Below, piece by piece: positions 16,503 through 25,261 of a stretch of DNA of 64,000 nt. This stretch comes from Ottowia sp. (GTDB lineage Bacteria > Pseudomonadota > Gammaproteobacteria > Burkholderiales > Burkholderiaceae_C). Where the stretch lies: NCBI RefSeq assembly GCF_016703145.1, contig NZ_JADJCO010000003.1, positions 620,001-684,000 on the forward strand, read 5' to 3'. How positions within the stretch are numbered: position 1 is the first letter of the stretch; each line of letters starts with the position of its first letter. The translations under genes and the position numbers were made by a program. A model generated the notes under the pieces. That model searched no databases. It saw only the letters and a list, made by a program, of their open reading frames with translations, and had not been told where the DNA came from.

Positions 16503-17963
16503 CTACCGCCGCCAGAACTGCGGCGTCAGCAGCACCAGCACCGACAGCAGCTCCAGCCGGCCCAGCAGCATGGCCAGCGAGCAGACCCAGATCTGGAAGT
16601 CGGTCAGCGCGCCGAAGTTGCCCGCCGGGCCGACCTGGCCCATGCCGGGGCCGATGTTGTTGACGCAGCCGATGACGGCGGTGAAGGCGGTCACCACGTC
16701 CATGCCCGAGGCCAGCAGCACCATCGTCAGCCCGACGGTGACGCCGCCGTAGATCAGCATGAAGGCCATCACGGCGCCGATCACGTCGCGCGGCACGGCG
16801 GCGCCGTCCAGCGTGACCGGGTGCACCACGCGCGGGTGGATGATGCGCACCAGTTCGCGCCGCGCCAGCTTGATCAGCACCAGCATGCGCACCAGCTTGA
16901 TGCCGCCGCCGGTGGAGCCGGCGCAGGACACGAAGCAGCCCAGGAACAGCAGCAGCACCGGCACGAACGACGGCCACAGCAGGTAGTCCGTGGTGGCGAA
17001 GCCGGTGGTGGTGGCCACCGACACCACCTGGAACGCGGCCTGCCGCACGGCGGTGGGAAAGTCGCCGTACACCCGCTCGGCCAGCAGCATCACCGTGACC
17101 ACCGCGACGGCCGCCAGCAGCACGCTGGCGTAGGCGCGCACCTCGGCGTCGCGCGACAGCGGTGCCAGCGAGCGGTGGCGCCACAGCATGAAGTAGCGCG
17201 TGAAGTTGATGCCCGCCAGCGCCATGAACAGCACCGCCGTCCATTCGAGCTGCGGCGAGGCCCAGTAGCCGAAGCTCTGGTCGTGGGAGGACAGCCCGCC
17301 CAGGCCGACCGTGGTGCACATGTGCATGAAGGCGTCGGCCCAGCTCATGCCGCCGATGCGGTAGGCCACCAGGCAGGCCCCCGACAGCGTGAAGTACACC
17401 ACCCACAGGCCGCGCGCCGTCTCGGCCACGCGCGGGGTCAGGCGCGTGTCCTTCATGGGGCCGGGCGTCTCGGCCTTGTAGAGCTGCGTGCCGCCCAGGC
17501 CCAGGAAGGGCAGGATGGCCACCGCCAGCAGCATGATGCCCAGCCCGCCGATGAGCTGCAGGAAGCAGCGCCAGATGTTGACCGAGGGCGCCAGCAGATC
17601 CAGCCCGGCCAGCGTGGTGGCGCCGGTGGCGGTGAGGCCGCTCATGGCCTCGAAGTAGGCGTCCGTCCAGCCGATGCCCGGCACCACGAACAGCAGCGGC
17701 AGGGCCGCGTAGGCGGGCAGCACGGTCCACACCAGGTTGACCAGCAGGAAGCCGTCGCGCACCGTCGGCTCGCGCGCGCTGTGGCGCGTGCGGCACCACA
17801 GCCAGGCGCCGGTGGACAGGGTGAAGGCGAAGCACCAGGCCCAGGCGCGCACGTTGCGCCCGCCCTCGCCGAACCAGTCCCACGCCATGGGCACCAGCAG
17901 GGTGAAGGAGAAGCCCATGATCACCCACGACAGGACGAGGAAGGCGGCGGCGAAGCGTTTCAT
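16503..17963 (-). CDS. trkH: Trk-type potassium uptake membrane subunit TrkH
   Basis: A 486-residue potassium translocating subunit with four pore-loop repeats carrying selectivity-filter-type glycines: GLTATGATT, TTVGLGGLS, ATTTGFATT and CVNNIGPGMG. About ten or more membrane helices surround them. The start overlaps the trkA stop by one base (TGATG), so trkA and trkH are translated together. TrkA gates TrkH in response to NAD/ATP. Confidence 0.93.
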   Translation of the reverse strand: MKRFAAAFLVLSWVIMGFSFTLLVPMAWDWFGEGGRNVRAWAWCFAFTLSTGAWLWCRTRHSAREPTVRDGFLLVNLVWTVLPAYAALPLLFVVPGIGWTDAYFEAMSGLTATGATTLAGLDLLAPSVNIWRCFLQLIGGLGIMLLAVAILPFLGLGGTQLYKAETPGPMKDTRLTPRVAETARGLWVVYFTLSGACLVAYRIGGMSWADAFMHMCTTVGLGGLSSHDQSFGYWASPQLEWTAVLFMALAGINFTRYFMLWRHRSLAPLSRDAEVRAYASVLLAAVAVVTVMLLAERVYGDFPTAVRQAAFQVVSVATTTGFATTDYLLWPSFVPVLLLFLGCFVSCAGSTGGGIKLVRMLVLIKLARRELVRIIHPRVVHPVTLDGAAVPRDVIGAVMAFMLIYGGVTVGLTMVLLASGMDVVTAFTAVIGCVNNIGPGMGQVGPAGNFGALTDFQIWVCSLAMLLGRLELLSVLVLLTPQFWRR

Positions 17964-19348
17964 CAGAAGAAAGTGGCGCGCACCTGGAACAGCTTCTCCA
18001 CCTCGCGCACCATGCGCTTGTGCGGCAGGAAGATGATGACGTGGTCCTCGGCCTCGATCACCGTGTCGTGGTGCGGCACCAGGGTGTGGGCGGCGTCGCC
18101 CTCGCCGCGCACGATGGCGCCCACGCGCGCGCCGGCCGGCAGCTTGATCTGCTCGATGCGCTTGCCCACCAGGTACGAGCTGGCGGCGTCGCCGCGCGCC
18201 ACGCCCTCCAGCGCCTCGGCCGCGCCGCGCCGCAGGCTGTGCACCGCCGCCACGGCGCCGCGGCGCACGTGCATCAGCAGCTCGCCGATGACGGCGTGCG
18301 CCGGCGAGATGGCGATGTCGATGGTGCTGCCTTGCAGCATGTCGGCGTAGGCGCGCCGGTTGATCAGCGCCATCACGCGGCGCGCACCCAGGCGCTTGGC
18401 CAGCATGGCGGCCATGATGTTGTCCTCGTCGTCGCTGGTCAGGGAGATGAACAGGTCCATGTCGCGCACGTTCTCGGACACCAGCAGTTCCTCGTCGGCG
18501 CCGTCGCCCTCCAGCACCAGCACGTCGGGCGGCAGCTCGGCGGCCAGGAAGTCGCAGCGGCTGCGGAAGGCCTCGATGATCTTCACCTGGCACTGGCCGA
18601 TCAGCCCGCGCGCCAGGCGCAGGCCGACGCGGCCGCCGCCGGCGATCATCACGCGGCGCACCTGGCGGTCGGGGTTGCCGATGGCGTGCAGCGCGGCGCG
18701 CAGGCTCTCGCGGCCGACCAGCACGAAGATCTCGTCGCCTGCCTGCACGCGCGTGCCGGCCGCGCAGGGCAGCTCGGCGTCCTGCCGGTACACGGCGACG
18801 ATGCGCATGGGCACGTCCGGGTTCTGCTCGCGGAACTCGGCGATGCTGTGGTCGGCCAGCCGGCTGCCCTCGGCCACGCGCACCACCGCCAGGTGCGCCT
18901 CGCCCTGCGAGAAGCGCACCACCTGCAGCGCCTCGGGGTAGTCGATGAGCTGCCGGATATAGCGCGTGACGGTCTCCTCGGGGCAGATCATGCGGTCCAC
19001 CGAGAAGCCTTCCTTGCCCAGCAGGCCGTTCTGCTGGAACTCCGACGAGCGCAGCCGCGCGATGGTGGTCGGGATGCTGAACAAGTCGTGCGCGATCTTG
19101 CAGGCCACCAGGTTGGATTCGTCCAGCGCCATGCAGGCGATGAGCAGGTCGCAGTCCTCGGCGCCCGCGTGGCGCAGCACCGAGGGCAGGATGCCGTTGC
19201 CGGCCACGCCGCGCAGCTCCAGGCGCTCTTCCAGCACGCGCAGGCGCTGCGCGTCGGGGTCGACCACCGTGATGTCGTTGGCCTCTGACACCAGGGTTTC
19301 GGCCACGCTCTCCCCCACGCGGCCGGCGCCGATGATGATGATCTTCAT
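17963..19348 (-). CDS. trkA: Trk potassium uptake regulatory subunit TrkA
   Basis: A 461-residue cytoplasmic NAD(H)-binding protein made of two tandem TrkA-N/TrkA-C (RCK) units. The first Rossmann start is IIIGAGRVGESVAETL (residues ~4-19), and the second is VMIAGGGRVGLRLARGL near residue 232. It forms the gating ring under TrkH, encoded immediately downstream. The start region borders a dispersed repeat copy at 19349-19413, which separates it from the acyl-CoA dehydrogenase gene. Confidence 0.95.
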   Translation of the reverse strand: MKIIIIGAGRVGESVAETLVSEANDITVVDPDAQRLRVLEERLELRGVAGNGILPSVLRHAGAEDCDLLIACMALDESNLVACKIAHDLFSIPTTIARLRSSEFQQNGLLGKEGFSVDRMICPEETVTRYIRQLIDYPEALQVVRFSQGEAHLAVVRVAEGSRLADHSIAEFREQNPDVPMRIVAVYRQDAELPCAAGTRVQAGDEIFVLVGRESLRAALHAIGNPDRQVRRVMIAGGGRVGLRLARGLIGQCQVKIIEAFRSRCDFLAAELPPDVLVLEGDGADEELLVSENVRDMDLFISLTSDDEDNIMAAMLAKRLGARRVMALINRRAYADMLQGSTIDIAISPAHAVIGELLMHVRRGAVAAVHSLRRGAAEALEGVARGDAASSYLVGKRIEQIKLPAGARVGAIVRGEGDAAHTLVPHHDTVIEAEDHVIIFLPHKRMVREVEKLFQVRATFF

Positions 19349-19413
19349 GTTGCTATTTTCTTGATAGCTGTTGGCGCAACGCAGACGCCGACTATAGGCT
19401 TAAATGATCCATG
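19349..19413 (+). repeat. Dispersed intergenic repeat, copy 5
   Basis: Contains TTGCTATTTTCTTGATAGC, TGTTGGCGCAACGC and CGCCGACTATAGGC. It begins at the trkA start codon and takes up most of the gap to 19433, so the trkA promoter and ribosome-binding region fall inside the repeat. Confidence 0.75.
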
Positions 19414-19433
19414 AAGCCACCTCCGCGCGCCGG

Positions 19434-20570
19434 TCACAGCGCCCGCTGGATGATGATCTTCTGCACATCGCTCGTGCCCTCGTAGATCTGGCACACGCGC
19501 ACGTCGCGGTAGATGCGCTCGACGGGGAAGTCGCTCACCACGCCGCTGCCGCCCAGCGTCTGGATCGCGGCCGAGCACACGGCCTCGGCGGTTTCGGAGG
19601 CGAACAGCTTGGCCATGGCGGCTTCCTTCAGGCAGGGCCGGCCGGCGTCGCGCAGGGCGGCGGCGTGCCAGACGAGCTGGCGCGCCGCCTCCAGCCGCGT
19701 GGCGCACTCGGCCAGCCGGAAGCCCACCGCCTGGTGCTGGAAGATCGGCGCGCCGAAACTCGTACGCTCCTTGGCATAGGCCAGCGCCACCTCCATCGCC
19801 GAGCGCGCCATGCCCACGCTCTGCGCGGCGATGCCGATGCGCCCGCCCTCCAGCGCGGACAGGGCGATGCGGTAGCCCTCGCCTTCGGCGCCGATCAGGT
19901 TCTCGGCCGGCACCCGGCAGTCGTCCAGCACGATCTGCGCCGTGTCGCTGCTGTGCTGGCCCAGCTTGTCCTCCAGCCGCGCCACCCGCCAGCCGGCGTT
20001 GCCCAGGCGGTGCGTGGGCACGATGAAGGCGCTCATGCCGCGCTTGCCGGCGCCCCGGTCGGTCACCGCGATGACGATGGCCGCGTGGCCGTTCTGGCCG
20101 CTGGTGATGAACTGCTTGACGCCGTTCAGCACATACCCGTCCCCGCCCAGCACGGCCGTGGTGCGCAGGCTGGCGGCGTCGGAGCCCGCGTGCGGCTCGG
20201 TCAGCGCGAAGGCGCCCAGCATCTCACCGCGCGCGGCGGGGGCCAGCCACGTTGCCTTTTGGGCCTCGGTGCCGTAGCGCATCAGGATGGCGTTGTAGGG
20301 GCAGTTGGTGACGCTGACGGGCGTGCTGGTGCCGCCGTCGCCGGCGGCGATTTCCTCCAGCACCAGCGCCAGCGACAGATGGTCCAGCCCGGCGCCGCCG
20401 TGCTCCTGCGGCACGCACACGCCGTAGCAGCCCAGCGCGGCCAGGCCCTGGTGCGCCTCCTGGGGGAAGACGTGCTCCCTGTCCCAGCGCGCGGCGTGGG
20501 GCCACAACTGCTCCTGCGCGAAACTGCGCACGGCATCGCGGATCATTTCCTGGTCGGGGGTCAGCAGCAT
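19434..20570 (-). CDS. Acyl-CoA dehydrogenase
   Basis: A 378-residue FAD-dependent acyl-CoA dehydrogenase with signatures GAFALTEPHAGSDAASL (FAD/acyl-CoA site) and QTLGGSGVVSDFPVERIYRD, and the catalytic glutamate in YEGTSDVQ near the C-terminus. Length and motifs suit short- or medium-chain enzymes; the chain specificity is not readable. It starts 4 bases after the stop of the SDR gene at 20575, so the two form an operon, probably for a fatty-acyl or branched-chain acyl-CoA degradation step. Confidence 0.9.
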   Translation of the reverse strand: MLLTPDQEMIRDAVRSFAQEQLWPHAARWDREHVFPQEAHQGLAALGCYGVCVPQEHGGAGLDHLSLALVLEEIAAGDGGTSTPVSVTNCPYNAILMRYGTEAQKATWLAPAARGEMLGAFALTEPHAGSDAASLRTTAVLGGDGYVLNGVKQFITSGQNGHAAIVIAVTDRGAGKRGMSAFIVPTHRLGNAGWRVARLEDKLGQHSSDTAQIVLDDCRVPAENLIGAEGEGYRIALSALEGGRIGIAAQSVGMARSAMEVALAYAKERTSFGAPIFQHQAVGFRLAECATRLEAARQLVWHAAALRDAGRPCLKEAAMAKLFASETAEAVCSAAIQTLGGSGVVSDFPVERIYRDVRVCQIYEGTSDVQKIIIQRAL

Positions 20571-20574
20571 GGGG

Positions 20575-21243
20575 TCACCAGGTGTCCAGCCGTTGGCCGT
20601 CGTATTGGATGAACGTGCCCCGGTCCGCGGGCGTCAGGCCGGCCATCACCCGTCTCAGGCCGGCGCAGCTCTCGGGCACCGCGAGGGGCGCCCGCGCCCC
20701 GCCCATGCCGGTTTGCACCCAGCCGGGGTGCAGGCACACCATGATGGCGCCGGGGTAGGTGGACTGCGCCGCCACCACCGCCATGTTCAGCGCCGCCTTG
20801 CTCGCCCGGTACACCCAGGCGTGGCTGTCGTCCGCCGTGGCGATGCGGCCCATGGCGCTGGAGACGAAGCCCATGCGCCCGCCCGCGGCGGCCACGGCCG
20901 GCCCCAGGTGGGCAATGACCTGCATGGCGCCCAGCACGTTGGCGTGCATGACCGCATCGAAGGCCGGCCGCGCAGGCGGCGCGCTGGCATCGCCACGGCT
21001 GGTGACGCCGGCCACGTAGATGGCGATGTCGATCCTTTGGCCATCGAGCTGCCCGGCCAGCGCGCCGACGCTGGCCGGCTCGGTCACGTCCAGGCGCAGC
21101 GCCTGGGCGCCCAGCGCCTCCAGGCGCGACATGCCTTCGGGCGCGCGCGCGGTGGCGATCACGCGGTCGCCGCTGGCCGCGTACTGCCGCGCCAGTTCCA
21201 GGCCGATGCCGCGCGAGGCGCCGAGGAGCAGGACGGTGTTCAT
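20575..21243 (-). CDS. Short-chain dehydrogenase (C-factor/CsgA-like SDR)
   Basis: A 222-residue SDR with GASRGIG (8-14), a catalytic tyrosine-lysine pair in YRASKAALN and the late HPGWVQTGMGG. The short length and this C-terminal motif are typical of the CsgA/C-factor-like SDR group whose substrates are mostly unknown. It is the first gene of a two-gene operon with the acyl-CoA dehydrogenase. Divergent from the M20 peptidase gene across a 227-base gap that holds no further gene. Confidence 0.85.
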   Translation of the reverse strand: MNTVLLLGASRGIGLELARQYAASGDRVIATARAPEGMSRLEALGAQALRLDVTEPASVGALAGQLDGQRIDIAIYVAGVTSRGDASAPPARPAFDAVMHANVLGAMQVIAHLGPAVAAAGGRMGFVSSAMGRIATADDSHAWVYRASKAALNMAVVAAQSTYPGAIMVCLHPGWVQTGMGGARAPLAVPESCAGLRRVMAGLTPADRGTFIQYDGQRLDTW

Positions 21244-21470
21244 GGTGATCTCCGGCGCGATGGCGCTGAACAGGCGCTAGCTTGCCACAAGGCCCGTGTC
21301 GGCGGGCAGTGGACCCCGGAGCGGGCCGTTGGGCACGTGCTCGAGGCCTCTCCAGGGTGCGCGATTTCGCTGGGGGGCTGATGTGCTTGTCGCCGAACCG
21401 CCAGTCCGGTGCCATCGGCAGACGCTATGCTGGGCGCCGATCCCTTCCACAACCACCCAGGAGACATTGA

Positions 21471-22742
21471 ATGCGTACCTCTTCTTTCCGCCGCCTTGGC
21501 CTGATTCGCCCTCTCGCGCTGGCCTGTGGCCTGGCGTTCGCCGGGGGCGCGGCGCAGGCCGCCCCCGACGCCAAGCTGCTCGCGGCCGCCCAGAAGGCGC
21601 AGCCGGCGGTGATCGAGCACCTCAAGGAGATGGTGCTCATCGAATCGGGCGGCACGCAGATTGACGGGCTGCTGAAGATGGCCGACCTGCTGGAAAAGCG
21701 CCTGCACGCGCTGGGCTTCAAGACCGAACGGCGCAAGGCCACGTCCGGCACCGGCGCCGACATCCTGATCGGCACGCTCAAGGGCACCGGCAAGCGCAAG
21801 ATCATGCTGCAGGGGCACATGGACACCGTGTACCTGCCCGGCATCCTGGCCACGCAGCCGTTCAAGATCGAGGGCAACCGCGTCTACGGTCCCGGGATCA
21901 TCGACGACAAGGGCGGGCTGGAGTGCATGCTGATGTCGCTGCAGATCCTCAAGGACGCCGGCTGGCGCGACTACGACACCCTCACCGTCATGGTCAACCC
22001 CGACGAAGAGGCCGGCTCGCAGGGCTCGGGCGAAATCATCGCCGCCCTGGGCGACCAGCAGGACTACGCGCTGTCGTTCGAGTTCACCGCCGACAGCTCG
22101 ATCCTCAAGGGCGAGCCGCTGACGATGGGCACCGCCGGCATCGCCGAGCCGAAGATGGAGGTGAAAGGCCGCGCCTCGCACGCCGGCAATGCCCCCGACG
22201 AGGGCCGCAACGCGCTGTACGAGCTGTCGCACCAGATGCTGCAGACCAAGGACCTGGCCAAGGACATCCCCGGCGTCACGCTCAATTGGACCAACGCGAG
22301 CGCCAGCGGCCCCTTCAACCAGATTCCCGCCAAGGCCACCGCCACCGGCGACGTGCGCATCACGAAGCCCGGCGCCGACAAGCTGCTGGAGGCAGCGGTG
22401 CAGCAGAAGATCAAAAGCGGCCGGCTCATCCCCGACACCGAAACCACCTTCACGCTGGTGACCAACCGCCCGCCCTTCGTGGCCAACGAGAAGGGCCGCG
22501 CGCTGGCGGCGAAGGCGCAGGCGATCTACAAGGAGATCGACCGCGAGCTGGGCCTGACCCCGATGGTCGGCGGCGGCACCGACGCGGCCTACGCCGCGCG
22601 CTCGGGCCGCGCCGTGGTCCTGGAGAGCCTGGGCTTCGGCGGCTGGGGCGCGCACGCCAAGGACGAATACGTGGCGGTCGACACCATCGTGCCGCGGCTG
22701 TACCTCGTCACGCGGCTGCTGACCGAGATCGGCAAGCAGTAA
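21471..22742 (+). CDS. Secreted M20-family metallopeptidase (glutamate carboxypeptidase-like)
   Basis: A 423-residue zinc exopeptidase with a Sec signal peptide ending near AQA (residues 28-30). Dinuclear-zinc ligands are visible: His116 and Asp118 in QGHMDTVY, Asp145/146 in IIDDKGG, and the EE pair 179-180 in NPDEEAGSQGS; a late GGGTDAAYAA supplies the last histidine-site region in this subfamily. It resembles carboxypeptidase G2 (CPG2), which removes C-terminal glutamate from folates and peptides. The final ~50 bases are duplicated as an isolated fragment at 23992-24042. Confidence 0.88.
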   Translation: MRTSSFRRLGLIRPLALACGLAFAGGAAQAAPDAKLLAAAQKAQPAVIEHLKEMVLIESGGTQIDGLLKMADLLEKRLHALGFKTERRKATSGTGADILIGTLKGTGKRKIMLQGHMDTVYLPGILATQPFKIEGNRVYGPGIIDDKGGLECMLMSLQILKDAGWRDYDTLTVMVNPDEEAGSQGSGEIIAALGDQQDYALSFEFTADSSILKGEPLTMGTAGIAEPKMEVKGRASHAGNAPDEGRNALYELSHQMLQTKDLAKDIPGVTLNWTNASASGPFNQIPAKATATGDVRITKPGADKLLEAAVQQKIKSGRLIPDTETTFTLVTNRPPFVANEKGRALAAKAQAIYKEIDRELGLTPMVGGGTDAAYAARSGRAVVLESLGFGGWGAHAKDEYVAVDTIVPRLYLVTRLLTEIGKQ

Positions 22743-23067
22743 GCACGCCGCGCCGCCCCCGCCGATGCGCGTAGGGCGGCTACTTCTTCAGAGCCGTTCC
22801 TTCACGCAGGACGGCCGATCCATATTTCGCCCCGGGCGCGCGGCCCGCCAGCAGGCGCCATCGCGCGTGCGCGAAGGCGCGCTGCGCGGGCGCGGTGCCG
22901 ATCTCGAAGCTGTCGGCCACCACGACGCGGGGCCTCAATCCTGCACATGGGCACCGTGGCTGGCTCGATACGGCGCCAGGCCCTTGCGCGATTTTTTTGC
23001 CGCGTGGCGGTCCGCTTGATCAGAATTGGGGGGCCTCGTTCCTCAACTGTCTTTATTCAATCAAGCC
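22743..23067. other. 325-base gap with a possible dead coding fragment on the minus strand
   Basis: No intact gene is seen. On the minus strand, about 22790-22935 reads as a protein-like frame (RPRVVVADSFEIGTAP, later ARWRLLAGRAPGAKYGS) ending in a stop near 22788, with no usable start. It may be the 3' end of a lost gene; I do not recognise the family. The promoter of the carbonic anhydrase gene must lie in the last ~100 bases, which are A/T-richer (CTTTATTCAATC). Confidence 0.3.
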
Positions 23068-23826
23068 ATGAAACACCAACCATTGATTCGACACACCGCC
23101 CTGGCCGCCCTGGCGCTGTGCGCCGTCACCGGCGTGGGCGCGCAAGAAGCCCACCCGCACTGGGGCTACAAGGGCCAGCACGGCGCCGCGCATTGGGGCG
23201 AGCTGGAGGCGGGCTTTGAAGCGTGCGCGCGCGGCGCGGCGCAAAGCCCCATCGACATCCGCAAGACCGTGAAGGAAGCCCTGCCCGCGCTGGAGTTCCA
23301 GTACACGCCTGGGGCGCCCACGCTGATCAACAACGGCCACACGGTGCAGGTCAGCATGCCGGCCGGCAGCAAGCTGGTGGTCAATGGCAAGGCCATGGAA
23401 CTGCAGCAGTTCCACTTACACACCCCCAGCGAAGAAGCCATTGGCGGCAAGCGCGCGGCCATGGTGGCGCACTTCGTGCACAAGGGCGAGGACGGTGGGA
23501 CGGGCGTGGTGGCGGTGCTGATCCAGCCCGGCAAGACCCATGCCGCGTGGGCGCCCATCTTTGCGCACCTGCCGCGCCCCGGCGAGAAGCTGACGGTCGA
23601 TGGCCTAGCCGTGGACGCCAGCGCCTTGCTGCCCGCCAGCAAGGGCTACTACAGCTTTGCCGGGTCGCTGACCACGCCGCCATGCTCCGAAGGCGTGCAG
23701 TGGATGGTGCTCAAGGAGCCCGTGAAGCTGGGCGCGCAGCAGATCAAGGCGTTCCGCCAGTTGTACAACGCCAATGCGCGGCCGCTGCAGCCGCTCAACG
23801 GGCGCGTGGTCAAGGAAAGCACCTGA
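23068..23826 (+). CDS. Periplasmic alpha-type carbonic anhydrase
   Basis: A 252-residue alpha-class enzyme that hydrates CO2. A signal peptide runs to about residue 25 (GVGA-QEAH), placing it in the periplasm. The three zinc histidines are visible: His116 and His118 in QFHLHTPSE and His135 in AHFVHKG. Other class marks are QSPIDI (59-64) and SLTTPPCSEGVQW. The ATG at 23068 gives a proper signal peptide; the frame is open 14 codons further up. Monocistronic. A beta-class enzyme with a different cellular place is encoded at 39854. Confidence 0.93.
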   Translation: MKHQPLIRHTALAALALCAVTGVGAQEAHPHWGYKGQHGAAHWGELEAGFEACARGAAQSPIDIRKTVKEALPALEFQYTPGAPTLINNGHTVQVSMPAGSKLVVNGKAMELQQFHLHTPSEEAIGGKRAAMVAHFVHKGEDGGTGVVAVLIQPGKTHAAWAPIFAHLPRPGEKLTVDGLAVDASALLPASKGYYSFAGSLTTPPCSEGVQWMVLKEPVKLGAQQIKAFRQLYNANARPLQPLNGRVVKEST

Positions 23827-23944
23827 CGATCAGCACCCGGCCCGCCATCCCTGCCCGCGCACGCAGGGGTCATCCCCGCACCGGCGGCACGAGGACGGTG
23901 GGCGCGGCGGGCGCGGCGAGGGCGGGGTGGTCGAATAAAACTAT

Positions 23945-23984
23945 CATCTGCCCCTAATTGCCGACCATCTGACCCCAATTGCCG
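23945..23984 (+). repeat. Tandem copies of the CTGACCCCAATT motif
   Basis: CATCTGCCCCTAATTGCCG and CATCTGACCCCAATTGCCG lie 21 bases apart in the same orientation. The motif recurs inverted at 35776 and 36651 and direct at 35937. Confidence 0.6.
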
Positions 23985-23991
23985 CAAATTT

Positions 23992-24042
23992 CCGTGGCTG
24001 TACCTCATCACACGGCTGCTGACCGAGATCGGCAAGCAGTGA
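23992..24042 (+). pseudogene. Detached 3' end of an M20 peptidase gene
   Basis: This stretch matches the last ~50 bases of the peptidase gene ending at 22742 with only about four or five mismatches, including the same final residues (LTEIGKQ) and a stop (TGA instead of TAA). Nothing of the rest of the gene is present. It begins a few bases after the CTGACCCCAATT motif, which suggests that a second copy of the gene was cut there. Confidence 0.65.
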
Positions 24043-24198
24043 GCGCCTGAGTACCCTGGGGCCGCTGCCGGCGCATGGCGGCCTGAGCCGAAATCGATGG
24101 CAACCCGAGGTCTGTGCGGTATCAGACAGACCCATTGCCAGGTCGCCTCTACGCTGGGCCAGTGATGCCAGACGAATGCCTGCATCGATGGAGGAATC

Positions 24199-24528
24199 AT
24201 GGCCATTCACCACGCACTGTCGGGCGAGCTGATCGACGTTCGTCCACTCGGCGGCAAGCTTGCGGCCACGACGACACGGACGCTCTACAAGTCAGAGCAT
24301 CTGGAAGTCTTTCGGATGATCCTGCCGGCCGGCAAGGCCATGCCCGCGCACCGCGTGGACGGTGAAGTCACGGTGCAATGCCTGGAAGGTTGCATCGCTT
24401 TCACCGCGGACAAGGTCCAGACGATGCGCGCAGGCGATCTGGTTTGCCTGGCGGGCGGCGTGCTCCACGCGCTCGAAGCCATCGAAGACGCCTCGGTGCT
24501 CGTGACCGTCCTTCTGCACGGCGCGTAG
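24199..24528 (+). CDS. Small cupin-domain protein
   Basis: A 109-residue single-domain cupin. The two cupin motifs are present in reduced form (ILPAGKAMPAHRVDGEVTVQCLEG and MRAGDLVCLAGGVLHALEA). One histidine in motif 1 (His55 of PAHRVDGE) and one in motif 2 (LHALEA) remain, so metal binding is possible but incomplete. No signal peptide. It starts after GGAGGA and precedes sdhC by 19 bases on the same strand; co-transcription is likely. Function unknown; small cupins often act in redox, sugar or stress roles. Confidence 0.75.
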   Translation: MAIHHALSGELIDVRPLGGKLAATTTRTLYKSEHLEVFRMILPAGKAMPAHRVDGEVTVQCLEGCIAFTADKVQTMRAGDLVCLAGGVLHALEAIEDASVLVTVLLHGA

Positions 24529-24547
24529 CCGCCCGAGTTCGTTCGCC

Positions 24548-24928
24548 ATGCGGCGCGCCGTCTTCTTCAATCTGGCCCGGATCGGGATGCCGGTGGGTGC
24601 GGTGACGTCGATTGCGCATCGAATCAGCGGCGTTCTCCTGGCGCTCGGCATTCCCTTCAGCATCTACCTCCTAGCGCTCTCGCTGCGAGATCCGTCGTCG
24701 TACGCGCGGGCGCAAAACCTGTTGGCCGAGCCAATGATCAAGGCCGGCGCGATTGTGTTCGTGTGGGCACTGACGCATCACCTGCTGGCTGGCGTGCGGC
24801 ACCTGCTGAGCGACATCGACCTGGGCTCGCGCCTCCCGGTCGCTCGGCGCAGCGCATGGGCCGTGAACGGCGCCGGGCTTGCGGTCGCGCTGCTGGCCGC
24901 GGGGGTGCTGCTGGGAGTCGAGGCATGA
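24548..24928 (+). CDS. sdhC: Succinate dehydrogenase cytochrome b556 subunit
   Basis: A 126-residue membrane anchor of complex II. The signature SIAHRISGVLLALGIPFSIYLL with the haem/quinone-site Ser and Arg, and the haem-ligand motif THHLLAGVRHLLSD, are clear; three membrane helices fit. Its end overlaps the sdhD start by 4 bases (ATGA). The operon here lacks sdhA, and sdhB is frameshifted, so this copy is unlikely to give a working complex on its own. Codon choice is less extreme in GC than in the neighbouring metabolic genes. Confidence 0.88.
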   Translation: MRRAVFFNLARIGMPVGAVTSIAHRISGVLLALGIPFSIYLLALSLRDPSSYARAQNLLAEPMIKAGAIVFVWALTHHLLAGVRHLLSDIDLGSRLPVARRSAWAVNGAGLAVALLAAGVLLGVEA

Positions 24929-25251
24929 GCGGCTTGCGCGCGTGGATGGTCCAGCGCGTCAGCGCGGTCTACATGCTGTTCTTCATCGTGTTCCTGCTCG
25001 CGCACTTTCTGGTCGATCCGCCGCGCTCCTACGCGGCGTGGCGCGACTGGGTGATGAGCCCCGCCATCGGCGTCAGCGCCTCGGTCTTTGGCGCCGCGCT
25101 GCTGGCGCATGCGTGGGTGGGGCTTCGGGACGTGATCCTGGACTACGTCCGGCCGGCCGCCCTTCGCTTGTCCCTGCTCGGGCTGCTCGCCTTGGCCCTG
25201 GCGACGCTCGGCGTCTGGTTTATCCGCATCGTCTGGTTGGGTCACGGCTGA
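24925..25251 (+). CDS. sdhD: Succinate dehydrogenase membrane anchor subunit
   Basis: A 108-residue membrane anchor with three helices. LRAWMVQRVSAVYMLFFIVF contains the conserved QR-S quinone-site residues and HAWVGLRDVILDYV gives the second haem-side histidine and the YV end motif. It overlaps sdhC and is followed after only 10 bases by sdhB, whereas the normal betaproteobacterial order is sdhC-sdhD-sdhA-sdhB. Confidence 0.88.
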   Translation: MSGLRAWMVQRVSAVYMLFFIVFLLAHFLVDPPRSYAAWRDWVMSPAIGVSASVFGAALLAHAWVGLRDVILDYVRPAALRLSLLGLLALALATLGVWFIRIVWLGHG

Positions 25252-25261
25252 GAGGTTCTTC

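Larger units (their letters stand above)
23827..24198. other. 372-base junction region at the left edge of the mosaic segment
   Basis: It holds no intact gene. It contains two tandem CATCTG(A)CCCNAATTGCC motifs (23945-23984), then a detached 3' end of an M20 peptidase gene (23992-24042), then ~150 bases that must carry the promoter of the cupin gene. The cupin start is preceded by GGAGGA. The motif and the fragment suggest a recombination junction. Confidence 0.5.
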
